In this document: in pieces, positions 24,003-35,500 of the stretch | How positions within the stretch are numbered: position 1 is the first letter of the stretch | How the letters are laid out: the number at the start of each line of letters is the position of its first letter | Assembly: GCF_037392515.1 (NCBI RefSeq) | Contig: NC_090280.1 | Span: 74,016,504 to 74,080,503, forward strand | Length of the DNA stretch: 64,000 nt | Direction of reading: 5' to 3' | Source of the DNA: Haliotis asinina | Lineage: Eukaryota; Mollusca; Gastropoda; Lepetellida; Haliotidae | Position numbers and translations under genes: made by a program | The notes under the pieces: generated by a model | Databases searched by the model: none | What the model was told of the DNA's origin: nothing | Seen by the model: the letters and a program-made list of their open reading frames with translations, nothing else

Positions 24003-24232
24003 TCAACAATCTCCAGGGTATGTACGTTCTGATAAATCTCCAAAAGTACCCTGGATGAAGTACCCTCAATAATTGTATTGCCTCCCTTTGCTAGTTTCAT
24101 TTTCTCACAGTAGCCAATGGTACACTCATCTTCTCAGCGTACACACCTGATTGGATAAAAAGCCAGCAGATGGAGGTAATATAATATATCGGGCTCAGCT
24201 GTAGATGCATCCAAGGTACTTAGGACTAGTGA
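24003..24232. repeat. foldback element C, internally deleted
   Basis: Two inverted arms of the C family with almost no centre: CTCCAGGGTATGTACGTTCT ... CTCCCTTTGCTAGTTTC on the left and AAAAGCCAGCAGATGGAGG ... GTAGATGCATCCAAGG on the right. It lies ~55 bp upstream of the first recognised PRDM9-like exon. Confidence 0.55.
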
Positions 24233-24365
24233 TCCAGTGATCAACAGCAGGAGCACCTATCTACACAACTGGGATATGATGACGTGTCAACCAAATCATC
24301 GATCCTGGTAGTCACCTCTCATGACAAACTGGTTACTGAAGATCAATTCTAACTCAGATTGTCAG
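24227..24365 (-). mobile_element. SINE B fragment
   Basis: GATCCAGTGATCAACAGCAG to ATTCTAACTCAGATTG, without tail; next to the foldback copy at 24003. Confidence 0.55.
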
Positions 24366-25453
24366 TTTACATCTGTCTTGGTAGGGTAAAGTGGATTTGA
24401 AGGTTCTAAGTGATTTCAGTGTCCACATAACATGACCTAACAAGGGTTTGTCAGATCTTGTAAAAAGGTATTACCTGTAGTAAAGATCTGTAGTATTTCA
24501 ATGAGACAGTGACTACAGAGACCTAATCATCCCTCTAATAATCAACAGTGATTAGGGTTTGAACTTGAAACATGGGGGCCTAATTATTAGTTTTAAGGGT
24601 CCTAACAAGCAATATGAGGGTCCTGTGAAGTAACAGTGTACATTTTGATAATTTCTGGAATGCATCATTGATCATGTGGATTGATGAATGATATAATACA
24701 CGTAACTGCTCTGAAAGAAACAACTAAACACTTAGCAAAGTAATAGAATGAATGAATGAGTTTAGTTTAATGCTGTTTTAAGCAGTGAAAAGTCATAGAT
24801 GTCTTGTGGGTATTATGAATAATACTGTACATCCCTCTGTACACAGTGAATTGTTTTTTTCTGGCCGTTCTCTACATTTCTGACTACTGAATGAACATTT
24901 GAATGTCGTGTAAGACCCTGATTTGTCAAGTCTGAATGCCTTAGATGAAACTGACACATCAGCAACACTGACTGCAAGCACTTCTTTTGTAACTTGTAGG
25001 GTGGGCGATAATACCTGTTAACCGATATACTGCAATTTGAGCTTCACAATATGATATATTGTGGTACATTTTTCGCGATCTGGTTCAACATATATGATCA
25101 TCAATTTCCATGACAGTAATTAGTAATTTTTGTGATGGACTTAAAAATACTAATTAAATTTGTATTATATTATTATACAATAATAGACTTAAGAATGTTT
25201 CGTGCTCATATAATTGCATTTACATGACTCTTCAACCATTTGAATAAAACAAAATAGAATAGATTAGAATACAAATATAGACTTTTAGTACATCAGCTTG
25301 GGGCAAATGAATTAAGATGAGAGTTGGAACTGCAAATGTTTCGTTTCAGTATGAACTTGGGAGAAATAACTGAAATAGATTATTTGATTCTACCCTGCTT
25401 ATACACAGTAGCACTGTCCGGACTCACAATATACAAAATATAAAGTCACTTAC

Positions 25454-25507
25454 ATGGCCATCCATCTTCAGAGTCCCTGCAACAGTAGCGAACAGCTATT
25501 TGTAGAC
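25454..25507 (-). other. candidate upstream exon of the PRDM9-like gene
   Basis: A 54-bp stretch with a good acceptor (TTTCTTTCAG) and a strong donor (GTAAGT) on the PRDM9 strand. Only one frame is open and reads through RYCCRDSEDGWP, an acidic Trp-containing stretch loosely like the SSXRD region before the SET domain. It ends in phase 1, while the exon at 23948 must begin in phase 0. It cannot join directly to that exon, so another exon would be needed. The call rests on splice sites and weak resemblance. Confidence 0.25.
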
Positions 25508-25552
25508 CTGAAAGAAAAGTAATTATACAGAATAATACAGAAAATTTGGCCA

Positions 25553-25872
25553 TGGTGGGCGAGATGGCTAAGGCGCCAGGCTAGTGATCCAGCGAGGTTG
25601 AGGTTTCAGGATTGAGCCCACCGGTGACCGGATGTAAAAACCTTGGAGTCAACTTTTTGTGCAGACTCTTTCAGTCTTGTCACAACCCGTTAGGATGAGA
25701 GAGCCATACTAAACTCGATGTGCCTAGTGGCAGCAAGAGTTGTATACTCCCCAGGGAGTTGAGATTGAAATACGAAGTGCTGCTGACATTGACATCCAGT
25801 GATCGAGGGAAAAATACCAGCGCCTTGAGCATGCACTAGTGGGTGGTTATGTGCGTTATATAAATATCCATC

Positions 25873-25932
<60 letters not shown>
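25553..25932 (+). mobile_element. second tRNA-derived SINE family with (CTAT)n
   Basis: Head GTGGGCGAGATGGCTAAGGC with a tRNA-like A box, then GGTTTCAGGATTGAGCCCAC. A long body ends GTGCGTTATATAAATATCC and runs into (CTAT)n. The tail differs from SINE A and B, so it uses other LINE machinery. Confidence 0.6.
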
Positions 25933-25987
25933 GTTCTATTTACTGTTATAGATATTTATCAATATACATTGTTCACACAGGCTGAGG

Positions 25988-26155
25988 GTCAGTGGGAAGT
26001 CTGGTGGTTAAAATGTTTGCTTGTCATGCAGAAGAGTTCAAGACCTGGGTTCAATTTTACAAATGGGTACAAAGTGTGAACCCTTTTTGGGTGTCCTCGT
26101 TCTAATATTGCTGGAATATTGTTAAAAGCGGTGTAAATCAATACTCAGTCACTAT
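25988..26155 (+). mobile_element. SINE A
   Basis: GGGAAGTCTGGTGGTTAAAA, CTGGGTTCAATTTTAC, tail GCGGTGTAAATCAATACTCA. Confidence 0.7.
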
Positions 26156-26315
26156 CCCACCACAACCTCTGGGTGAAGATCAAAAGACACATCCATAGAA
26201 TGCACTCACAGCCATCGACTTTCAAATCTAGTTAGAGATGAGTGAAGTTTGGGCTGATGAGATGATATTTCAATTATAAAAAAATAAACACAATGCACGA
26301 CAAACATTTACTTTC

Positions 26316-26640
26316 CCGTGATCAACAACATGAGCATCAATCTACACAGTTAGAATAGGATCACATGTGTGCAACTACAGGACTGACCACCCGATCTTGT
26401 TTGTCACCTCTTATGACAAGCATGGGTTGCTGAAGATCATTAAAAGGTGACTATGCTTGTCGTAGGTCAGACTCACTGACTTGTTTGACACATATCATTG
26501 TTTCACAATTGCGCAGATTGATGCTCATGCTGTTGATCACTGGATTGTCTGGTCCAGACTTGATTATGTACAGACCACAGGCATATAGGTGGAATATTGC
26601 TGAGTGCGGTGTAAAACTAAACTCACTCACTCACTCCAAT
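26316..26640. mobile_element. two SINE B fragments, head to head
   Basis: 26316-26444 is on the minus strand without its tail. 26445-26640 is on the plus strand without its head, ending ACTCACTCACTCAC. Together with the next copy they make a three-SINE cluster. Confidence 0.7.
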
Positions 26641-26713
26641 GATACAGACATACTTACGACAAATGAGAAAGTTTGTTTCTCAGTGTCACATACCGATTAC
26701 ACACATTCTCTTG

Positions 26714-26981
26714 AGACCTGTGAAGGTCCCGGGGTAGAATAGGCCTTCAGCAACCCATGCTTGCCATAAAAGGCGACTATGATTGGTGTAAGAGGTGACT
26801 ATGGGGATTGGGTGGTCAGGCTTGCTGACTTGGTTGACAGTCATCAGTTCCCAATTGCACAGATTGATGCTCATGTTGCTTATCACTGGATTGTCTGATT
26901 CAGGCTCAATTATTTACAGACCGCCGCCATATAGATGCAATATTGCTGAGTGAGTGAGTAAAACTAAACTCACTCACTCAT
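26714..26981 (+). mobile_element. SINE B, full length
   Basis: Head GAGACCTGTGAAGGTCCCGG, tail ACTAAACTCACTCACTCA. A second B copy lies just upstream in the same direction and a third in the opposite direction. Confidence 0.85.
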
Positions 26982-26989
26982 TCTCTTGA

Positions 26990-28790
26990 ACACATGAAAC
27001 GTCGACAAACACTAGAGTTATCTCCCTTACAATAATTAGCGCTTGATTTGCCCAAAAAAACCATAAAAGAGTCGCCTATACAGTTAAGTCCACTCTTTGA
27101 GGGTGGTATGATAGTGCATTCAATGATGGTGTCTTATGCAGCCAGCAGGTGAGCATGCCAAGTGTATATCTTAACGTTGGGACTAACAATCAAGAAAGTC
27201 ACACAATGCAGGTCCTGCAATGTGACATATCTCATACACGTTATCAATATCTGATCAACCAACAGACTTGTCAACAACGCGATATATGGCTTTAAGAGAG
27301 ACCTGATCTGTGAAGGAACATACTGTCAGGATTTGTTTCCCATCGCAGTGCTTTTCCCTTGTTGTTTGCATTATTTCATCGCTGTGTCAACAAATGTCTT
27401 CTGTGCGTTGATGTCTCAGCCTTTGCACAGTCGAAGTCACTTTGTGTCGAATCCTCTTCCGGTACTGACGTTGTCAAGAGTTCAAACCTTTTAGCCATCT
27501 GCTGATCACTGTATGGAGCTTACACAAACTCACCTAGACTGGTTCCGGCAAATCGACCTTTCTCTTATTGACAGCTAGATGTGCTGGGTCAGAGTGACCT
27601 CTTACAGATTAGCAGAGCTCCAGATAAGGCCGTATCTCCGAATAAAAAATATGCACGATACGGTAGGAAAACAAAATCAGAAAACGTAGCTCACACGCAC
27701 CACAGCAATGGTGTACGGTCTAAGAATCATTTACGGACGTGTTTATCTAAAAAAACGTATTTTATCTGAAAAAAAGGTATTAATTGCTTTATTGTTTATT
27801 GACCTGTTTACACGAGAGTAGCGATGTTGTGGTCCATATATTAAACGAAACACGAGATTACTTACACGCCATTAAATTACATTCAGAACTCAAACTTTTC
27901 CCAGTACTCTTGCATTGAAAATATAGGGCGTACATATACTTCTCATGTTGAAAAATTATCTGGAGTCATGGATTAGACTTACGCAGACGTATTTTTCCAA
28001 ACCACAAAGCAGACAAACCATAGTTCTGTATGATTTATGTCTGCCCACTAGTGTTTTGTATCTGATTGAGTCAGATGTCATAATTGTTCTACATTTTGTT
28101 ACTCAGAGTGAGAGGAGTGAAGGTCAAGAGGTCATTATTAATGTGAATTTATTCTCCTACCCTCATCCCCCCTACCGCTACCTACAATTAATTACATTTG
28201 TTTTTAACCGATTTAACTTTTTTTGGTGCATTTTGTCCGTGATGGGTTCTACTGTTGAGTGTAAACAGCTTATAACACTCATCGTAAACGGAGGAGGTGT
28301 CTACATAATCGTACGTATAGTTTCTATGTAAAAGAACTACTTTAAGTGTAAATGTGTGTTTTACTGGCTGTTTATTGTAATCGTTCTTAATTTCCTATAC
28401 GACGACTATGTCCCTCGACAAAACAGATCTTGATATTTGCGAACCACGAATCGCAACAATCAATAGAAAACTGTCTTAAAGTTTCCTCTTATGGACGATC
28501 GATCTATATATTACCTATTTATGCTCAATATCTGGGCGCATTTGTGTCGACACCCTTGTTGTGTTGTTCTTTTGCATTTTGTATAATGTCACAACCACTT
28601 TGAAATGATTACACAATGTCATTTAGAAAGTGGTCAGTTGCAACATATGTCATATTTGGGATTTCACTTCTTTAGTAAAGTACAAATTCCCATCCAGGAT
28701 TCGAACCCGCACCCTAAGAGTCAAGTACCTAATCGTCAGCACACAAAGGGATGGACTCAACCCCAAACGTTCTAGAATTTGTACCTTTAA
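26990..28790. other. no confident gene; possible PRDM9-like 5' region
   Basis: Fewer repeats than elsewhere. It holds the small ORF at 27376-27498 and a strong donor-like GTGAGT on the minus strand near 27530. A plus-strand 128-codon frame at 27945-28331 has no recognisable domain. Confidence 0.35.
27376..27498 (-). other. short 40-codon ORF upstream of the PRDM9-like exons
   Basis: An ATG-started reading frame, MAKRFELLTTSVPEEDSTQS and onward, acidic and Ser/Thr-rich, placed where a first coding exon of the PRDM9-like gene could lie. A GTGAGT donor-like site lies about 35 bp upstream of it on the same strand. I cannot find a good donor inside the ORF, and the peptide matches no family I know. 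It may be a first exon, an upstream ORF or chance. Confidence 0.15.
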
Positions 28791-28795
28791 AGTGA

Positions 28796-29056
28796 GTGAG
28801 TTTAGTTTTACGCCGCTCTCAGCAATATTCCAGCTATATGGCGGCGGTCTGTAAATAGTCGAGTCTGTATCACACAATCCAGTGATCAACAACATGAGCA
28901 TGGATCTGTGCAATTGTGAACCGATGAGATGTGTCAATCAAGTCAGTCAGCCTGACCATCCGATCCCGTTAGTCGCCTCTAAGGACAAGCACAGTCGCCT
29001 TTCATGGCAAGCATGGTTCAGCGCTGAAGGTCTATTCTACCCCGGCACCTTCAAGG
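28796..29056 (-). mobile_element. SINE B, full length
   Basis: Flanks TGTACCTTTAAAG and TGTACTTTTAAAG, a 13-bp target duplication with one change. Good match to the family along its length. Confidence 0.8.
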
Positions 29057-29322
29057 ATCTGTACTTTTAAAGCATCGTTAATGATGTAATGCACTGACTA
29101 AAGGATTTTTATGGTTATACATACAAAAGCAGTTCCCATTGACCTCTGTAACACGTGACTGTGTGAATTAAAGCATTAAAGCAACGTTTGTGTTCTTATT
29201 ACCCGATACTCCTTTTTGAGATACTCTCTCAAAAAAGAAACGCACGAGTGAATTGTATTTTTTCAACGCACCTTCATCCAAGTCGGTATACAGTATTTCA
29301 TATGCAACTTTCGTGTGTTGGG

Positions 29323-29372
29323 TCTCTCTCTCTTCCTCTCTCTCTCTCCCTGTCTCTATCTCTCTCCTTCTC
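29323..29372 (+). repeat. (CT)-rich microsatellite
   Basis: CTCTCTC runs with small interruptions next to TTTTTGAGA TACTC TCTCAAAAA, a 9-bp hairpin at 29212-29234. Confidence 0.8.
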
Positions 29373-29459
29373 CCTAACGGTAACGGAGTGCATCTATGCA
29401 ATGTATATACATTTGAACGCTTGAGTTTGTGGATGGTAAGTATACTTGAAATATGAAGA

Positions 29460-30690
29460 TACTCACATCAAGTTTGGCCAGAACGCTCGAGATTCAAGTT
29501 TGGGGAGGTCAGATACATGGTGTTGATTCGAGCTGAAACAGTTCCTTTCGTCCTTCTGGTCAAAAGGCGAATTTATGTTTATTATTACACAACGAGTGGA
29601 AAGGTATTTGGCAATATCGTCTGACTTGACATCTGGAGCTATTCCACAAAGGAAACACGCGTACTGACGCGCACTTTGTCTACACCTGAATTTATTATCA
29701 CTGTTCTTGATTTCATTTATATCTGGATCCTGTAGCAATAGGCCGGATTCCTCAGCTGACACTGTGAAGACCTCGCACTGTTGACTGTCTTATGAAATGT
29801 AGATGGTGCTTTACGCGGACATGTAAAGATGTTATCAAATTCTTTAGAATCATTCTCTTCAGATCCAGGATTGACAGTGTCATCTTGTGACCTTGGCAAC
29901 AAAGCTTGTGCCTCCTCGTGAACGTTTGCAGTGCATGGGCTCTGGGCATGTTTTGCTTGAGTTTACCGTTACTGTTGTGTTTGTCACACTGATGTAAAAC
30001 TCGATGGCGTTGGCTGTTTACTGAATATTCATTTACTGTAGCCACATTCTTGTGAGAAGTTGTAGATCTTTGCTTGCCTTTATCAATGTGGCCCATTGTG
30101 ACGGGTATGCCCTGTGAAGGGGGAGGGTTGTTTAGTTCTGCAATTTCTGCATTAGCAATGCTATTTTTTGCTTCGTGAGGTGAGGGGCAAAAGGTTAAAA
30201 ACATTTGGCCATGCGCTTAGTCAAGTTTGACGTATTAAAAAACGTTGTATTGCTTTAGCACAAATCCTTACCAGATTTTTTAAGGTTTTGAAATTTTGAC
30301 TCAAGGCTGGTAAAGTTGCGTTCATTACTGATATATCTTCTGATATTTACCGTTGATTTTCTTCAAGTGTTCTGGAGACCTCCTTCAGGGAGGTGACGGC
30401 ACTCTTGAATTCTGTTATTTCACGGGCACTATCGTCTCGCACGCCGTATTTATTGATCTCAACGTCATACATGTCCCTTTTTAACTGTATGATTAAACTA
30501 GCTTGAGAGGTATTGCACGTGTCACTATTGTCTTCAAAAAGTAAGGCTGACTTACGTCATTGTCTACGTACACTGAGCTGCTAGTTTGTGGACATAACTT
30601 CATGCTCCTGGACACCTCCTCCTCCAAGTTAATGGAGTCATTGACATTTTCTCGAAAGAGGTAACCTCATGCGACCTGTTGTCCGCCATC
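29460..30690 (-). pseudogene. LINE ORF1 remnant
   Basis: Starts near ATGGCGGACAACAGG (MADNRS). An acidic stretch is followed by a coiled-coil-like segment (REITEFKSAVTSLKEVSRTL), a basic Ser/Asn-rich middle, then an RRM-like C-terminal part (CFLCGIAPDVKSDDIAKYL, later FWP). That layout is typical of ORF1 proteins of some non-LTR retrotransposons. Several frame changes split it into ORFs at 30204-29752, 29902-29717 and 29762-29463. No ORF2 follows. It could instead be a broken host gene; the RRM-like pattern favours LINE. Confidence 0.4.
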
Positions 30691-30699
30691 TTCAACGAG

Positions 30700-32039
30700 T
30701 GTTGCTTTTGGAGAGTCTGCGGTTTGGGAGAATTTCATTTCTTCCCATTATGACTACTCCTAGTTTGACTACTCGTGAACATAAACCTATAATGGAGCGA
30801 CCCTGCACTTAATAATGAACTGTACCTCTGTAGCCGATTAGTCCCAGTTTGTCTACTCTAAATCTGTAAACCTATAAAGGAGACTCCCCGGGACTACCTA
30901 TAATGATTAGAAGCCAAGTGAATCGGGAATCTTGAGATCATTCATTGTTTGATTTTTGGAGATGACTCCACTAACTTGTATTGTAAACTTATAGTACAGG
31001 TTGATTGTTTTGAAATTTGGACATGAATCCTCCAACTTCCCTTCAAACTATTAACTGCTGAGCGCAAAAATATTCTCAATCATTTTACTTGGGAGACTGT
31101 AACAGTTGACTGTTGTTGAATATCCCTGATTTTACTGAGCGCGATTATGCCGTAGACTTCGTTGCCCTGTGGGGCTGTAAAGGCCATTCCCTGAATCAGT
31201 TTAAAACCATGATAAACCTAACAGACACTCACAATTACTTGATTTAAAATTTTGGGACTAGATTTTGTCAAATCATCCATTGTCACCTCAAGGTCGCCTG
31301 TACTGATCTAAACGCAGACAGATACAATCGACACATACTCCCCATCAAACGTTTATATTCGCTTGTGTAAATATAACCACTTTCTTCAGACAACTGTTAT
31401 AAACTAAAATTTGCAAAATACTAGTATTACATACTGTTTACAGCTACTTTTAAACATGAACCGATGTATTGCAAAACAAATTTGAAGCGTTCGAAAGATC
31501 ATTGTCATGAATTCAATAAATGATAAAAATCAGCGAAAAATGCCCAAACATCCACGTGCTCATGATAAAAAATGATCCCACAATTTGATACATGGTTTAT
31601 GAGAATTGGAGATGTGAGAAAGTTTTTCCTTACTTCCTGGAGTTTCCATTGTATACTATTCAAAGACATAAACCGTTACAGATATCAGAAAGTATGGTTA
31701 GAATTAGAAGACTGATTGGTATTAATCCTGTCTTACATAGCAATGCAGGTCTCTCATTTACGGAAAGTATCTTTTTTGAAATGTGTACATATCTATATCT
31801 CTCAAACAAACGTTTTCTCAGTTAAATTCTGTTGTACATATCGTAGTTTTGGAAGACGACCTTTCCATGTCGGATAACCTGTGCACAACAATTTTCTTGA
31901 ATGAATAAAATATGTTTCAATCAGTTAAAACAATCAAAACCCCTGTTTTCAAATTCGAAAGTAATTCCCAGAGAAACAGGTTATCATTTAATTACAACGA
32001 AGTTCTGTTTTCAAAAAGACTTCTCAATAATGTGTTTCA
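30700..32039. other. no gene seen
   Basis: AT-rich sequence up to the edge of the segmental duplication; short frames only. Confidence 0.5.
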
Positions 32040-32547
32040 GTCTCACTCGAACTGTCAAGGCAGTGGACTGTTCCATTTTATACCCGTAAGTGTTACCCTA
32101 ATTAACCTCCTAGTTTAGGGTCTGTCAAATGGATGTCTGTCAAATGGGTGTATGTCGTTTGGGATATAATCTGGTATACCTGTCGATAATTATGCGTTTA
32201 GTCAATGTCACCAGTAGTGGAAACCTGTTTCACAACAGCGAGTTCAGCAGCCAGTATTAACCATTGCGCAACACCACTGTTGCTCCACCCCGACATTTCG
32301 AAACCCCCTATCCCCCTGTATCTGTTTGGCTTTTACAATATGTAACTCTGACCTAGTTAACGTGTCCGGACGTATCAGTGCTGTGGGCGAGTGTAAACAC
32401 CGTCTTGTGTGACGGGATAGACGTACAGTGTACGCTGCAGACGGTGAACAACGGTAAACTAGCTGAACGTGCACCTTTCGACTTGTATCCTACTTTAGGG
32501 CCATTCTACAACATTGCTGTTAAATTGGTTGTCTCATCAAGGTGACA

Positions 32548-35500
32548 ATGTCCAAGTTAGAAGAGGTCAAGAAAGAAATAGCCAAGTACGACTATGTCCG
32601 GCTGTCGCTTTGCGACCTGAACGGCACTTATCGAGGCCAGCTGGTTTCGGGACGCCATGCAGCGAGTTACTTGGATAACGGGCTCAATTTGTTTGAAGGT
32701 AAAACAGCTTACCACCCACTTTATACACCTGGCTTTACTGTCGTTAACGTTGGTGTAGTGTGTTCACCGCTGAACCTGGCGTTGTAATGGTGAGAAAAAG
32801 TTATGGTATTTGCTGTCGAGGTTGTGAAGTTGGGTATATGAAATAATGCCGTTGGATGTCGAGAGTGTGATGTCGGGTATATGTAATATTGGTGTTGGAT
32901 GTTAAGATTATGAAGTCGGGTATATGACACGGTGCAGTTGGATATCGAGGTTGTGAAGTCGTTTATGTGAAAATGCTGTTGGATGTCAAGACTGTGAAGT
33001 CACTATGAGTGAGTGAGTTAGTCTTACGGCACACTCCAGCTATATAGTGGCGATCTGTAAATAATCGAGTCTGGACCAGACAATCAAGTGATCAACATCA
33101 CGAGCATCGACCTACACATCTACAATACGATGACATGTGCCAACCAAGTCAGCGAGCCAGACCACCCGATCCTGTTAGTTGCCTAATACAAGCAATCCGT
33201 GAATATGCGGGATAGAATAGACCTTCAGCAACCCATGCTTGACCATGCGTCAACCCATGCGTCAATACTTGTCGTAAGAGGCGACCAACGGGATCGGGAG
33301 GCTAGTTTCGCTGACTTAGTTAACACATGTCGTCGGTTCCTAGGTGCACAGATCAATACTCATGCTCTTGGTTACTGGACTGTCTGGTCCAGACTAAATT
33401 ATTTACAGACCGGTGCCATATAGCTGGAACATTGCTGCGTACGGCGTAAAACTAAACTCACTCGCACTCACTCCTAAGACAAGCATGGGCTACAGAAGAT
33501 CAATTTTAAATCGGGTCCTCACACGTCTCACTGTTCAGAACATGATAATGAAGATGCACAGACCATCATCCCGGTGCGTCTAAGCAGTGATGTCCGCTGT
33601 CGAGGGCTTGATGCCGTTGTAATGATGCACACTGTAAGGGCCTTGAAGTGGAACGTGTTAATGAGGATGGAGAGTCAGAGAATGAGTGTAATTCTAAGCC
33701 GCTTTTAGCAATATTCCAGCAATACCACGGTAGGGGGACACCAGTAAAGGGTTTCACACATTAGTCCCGAGGTTGGGAATCGAACCCGGGTCTTTGACAT
33801 GATGAGAGGACGCTTTAACCACTAGACTATCCCATCGCCCCATGATGATATAGAGGTTGTCATCTGAAGTAGTAGAAGTAGTAGTAGAAGCTGTCGATAT
33901 TGTGTGACAACGTATAGTGAGTGAGTGAGTGAGTGAGTGAGTTGGTGAGTGAGTGATGTTAATTAGCAAAATTCCAGCAATATAACGGAGGTGGGCTTCA
34001 GACATTTTACCTATGTGGGGACATATATGCACATGTAGGTACTTAGGTACATCAGAAAGATTTGCCATAAACCTTTATACATAAGAATGCTCTTTCATTT
34101 TTTTTTTCAAGACACGGGTAGTAAGTAACCGGTCTGTATGTAAAATGATGCAGTCCACAATTAGTGAGTGGGTTTAGTTTTACGCCTCTTTCAGCAATAT
34201 CACGGTCGGGACATGCATCCGTTCCCGTGTTCAGACATGGATAAGTAGCCCCCACCAAACTGCAATATTTGGTAACATATTGAGCGTTTTGTAGTCGTCA
34301 TTATTCACAACAATATGCTTGTAGATCATAGGGTGATATTATTGATATTACTGCTCTCCAGGTGGACAGACCTCATTAACCTTTGAAGACAATGACTTTT
34401 CAGCCGATGCCAATATTATCGTGAGAAAGTGAAAATCGACACTACAAACATCTATGGTTACACTGAATTCCAATTCCTTGTTTCATAACAAAATGGTATT
34501 TAGAAATGAATTTTAATTTTAAACTTTAATAACATCGTATTTCTATATTTTATGGCGAGAATTAGACAGCATGACCTTAGCTAAGACGTCACAGACTGCC
34601 TCTGTTTGATAATGTCGTAAAATGATTCACAATGCATCTGGCTTACTGGTTACACATGTTTTTTGTGTATATTCGGGATAGTTCTGTAACGCAGAATGCG
34701 GTTGATACATTATCAGTTCTGTACCAGACCGCCAAACTATTCTAGCGGCAAAGCCTTGTTTTGAGATTTCCACGAATTCCAGATTTCCATATCTCAGAGC
34801 TCGGTGTACGACAGAGCACTCTGCGCGACGTGTTTTCACGGATTAGAAGGAGCGTAGTGTCGCAATACACAAGTACTTAAATATATGAAAAAATACTAAT
34901 TAATATTTATGCATCCAGTTAGAATGAATTAGTCTAAAAATTATGGTTGCGCAATAGGACGGAACCCAGTCAACATGAACCGAGATGTGTAATTAATGTT
35001 TTGAATTGACAATAAGTCAATGAGTGAATTTAGTTTCACGCAGCTGTCAGCTATATTCCACCTATGTGTAAATACTCGAGTCTGAACCAGACAATCCAGA
35101 GGTCAATAGGAGGAGCATCGATCTACCCGACTGACAGGTGTCAACCAATCCCGCAATCCTGACCACCCGATCTCGTTAGTCGTCTCTTGCTACAAGCAGA
35201 GTCCCCTTTTGTGGCAAGCAGGGCTTGCTTAAGTCCAATATTCTACCCCTGGTCTGACAACAGCAAGTATTGCGATCAGTGTTAACAATACCGCTATTGC
35301 AACCACATCATGACCTTTTGAATTCCCCTGTCGGTTGATATAGCACTGACCTACTTACCAAGTCCAAGTGTAGCTGTACTGCCGTTTCATCGTCACGTAT
35401 CAAAGATAGACGTACAATACACGGCAAACACCCATAAAGTGATCGTGTCCTCCCCGTTCATATATATGACACAACCGATATATACACTTAAGTACTCTGT

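Noticed and set aside
27945-28331. 128-codon plus-strand frame
   Set aside because: Hydrophobic, no recognisable family, no start or splice context.
28680-28760. tRNA-like stretch with GGTTCGAATCC on the minus strand
   Set aside because: Acceptor and T stems do not pair well; no credible anticodon arm.
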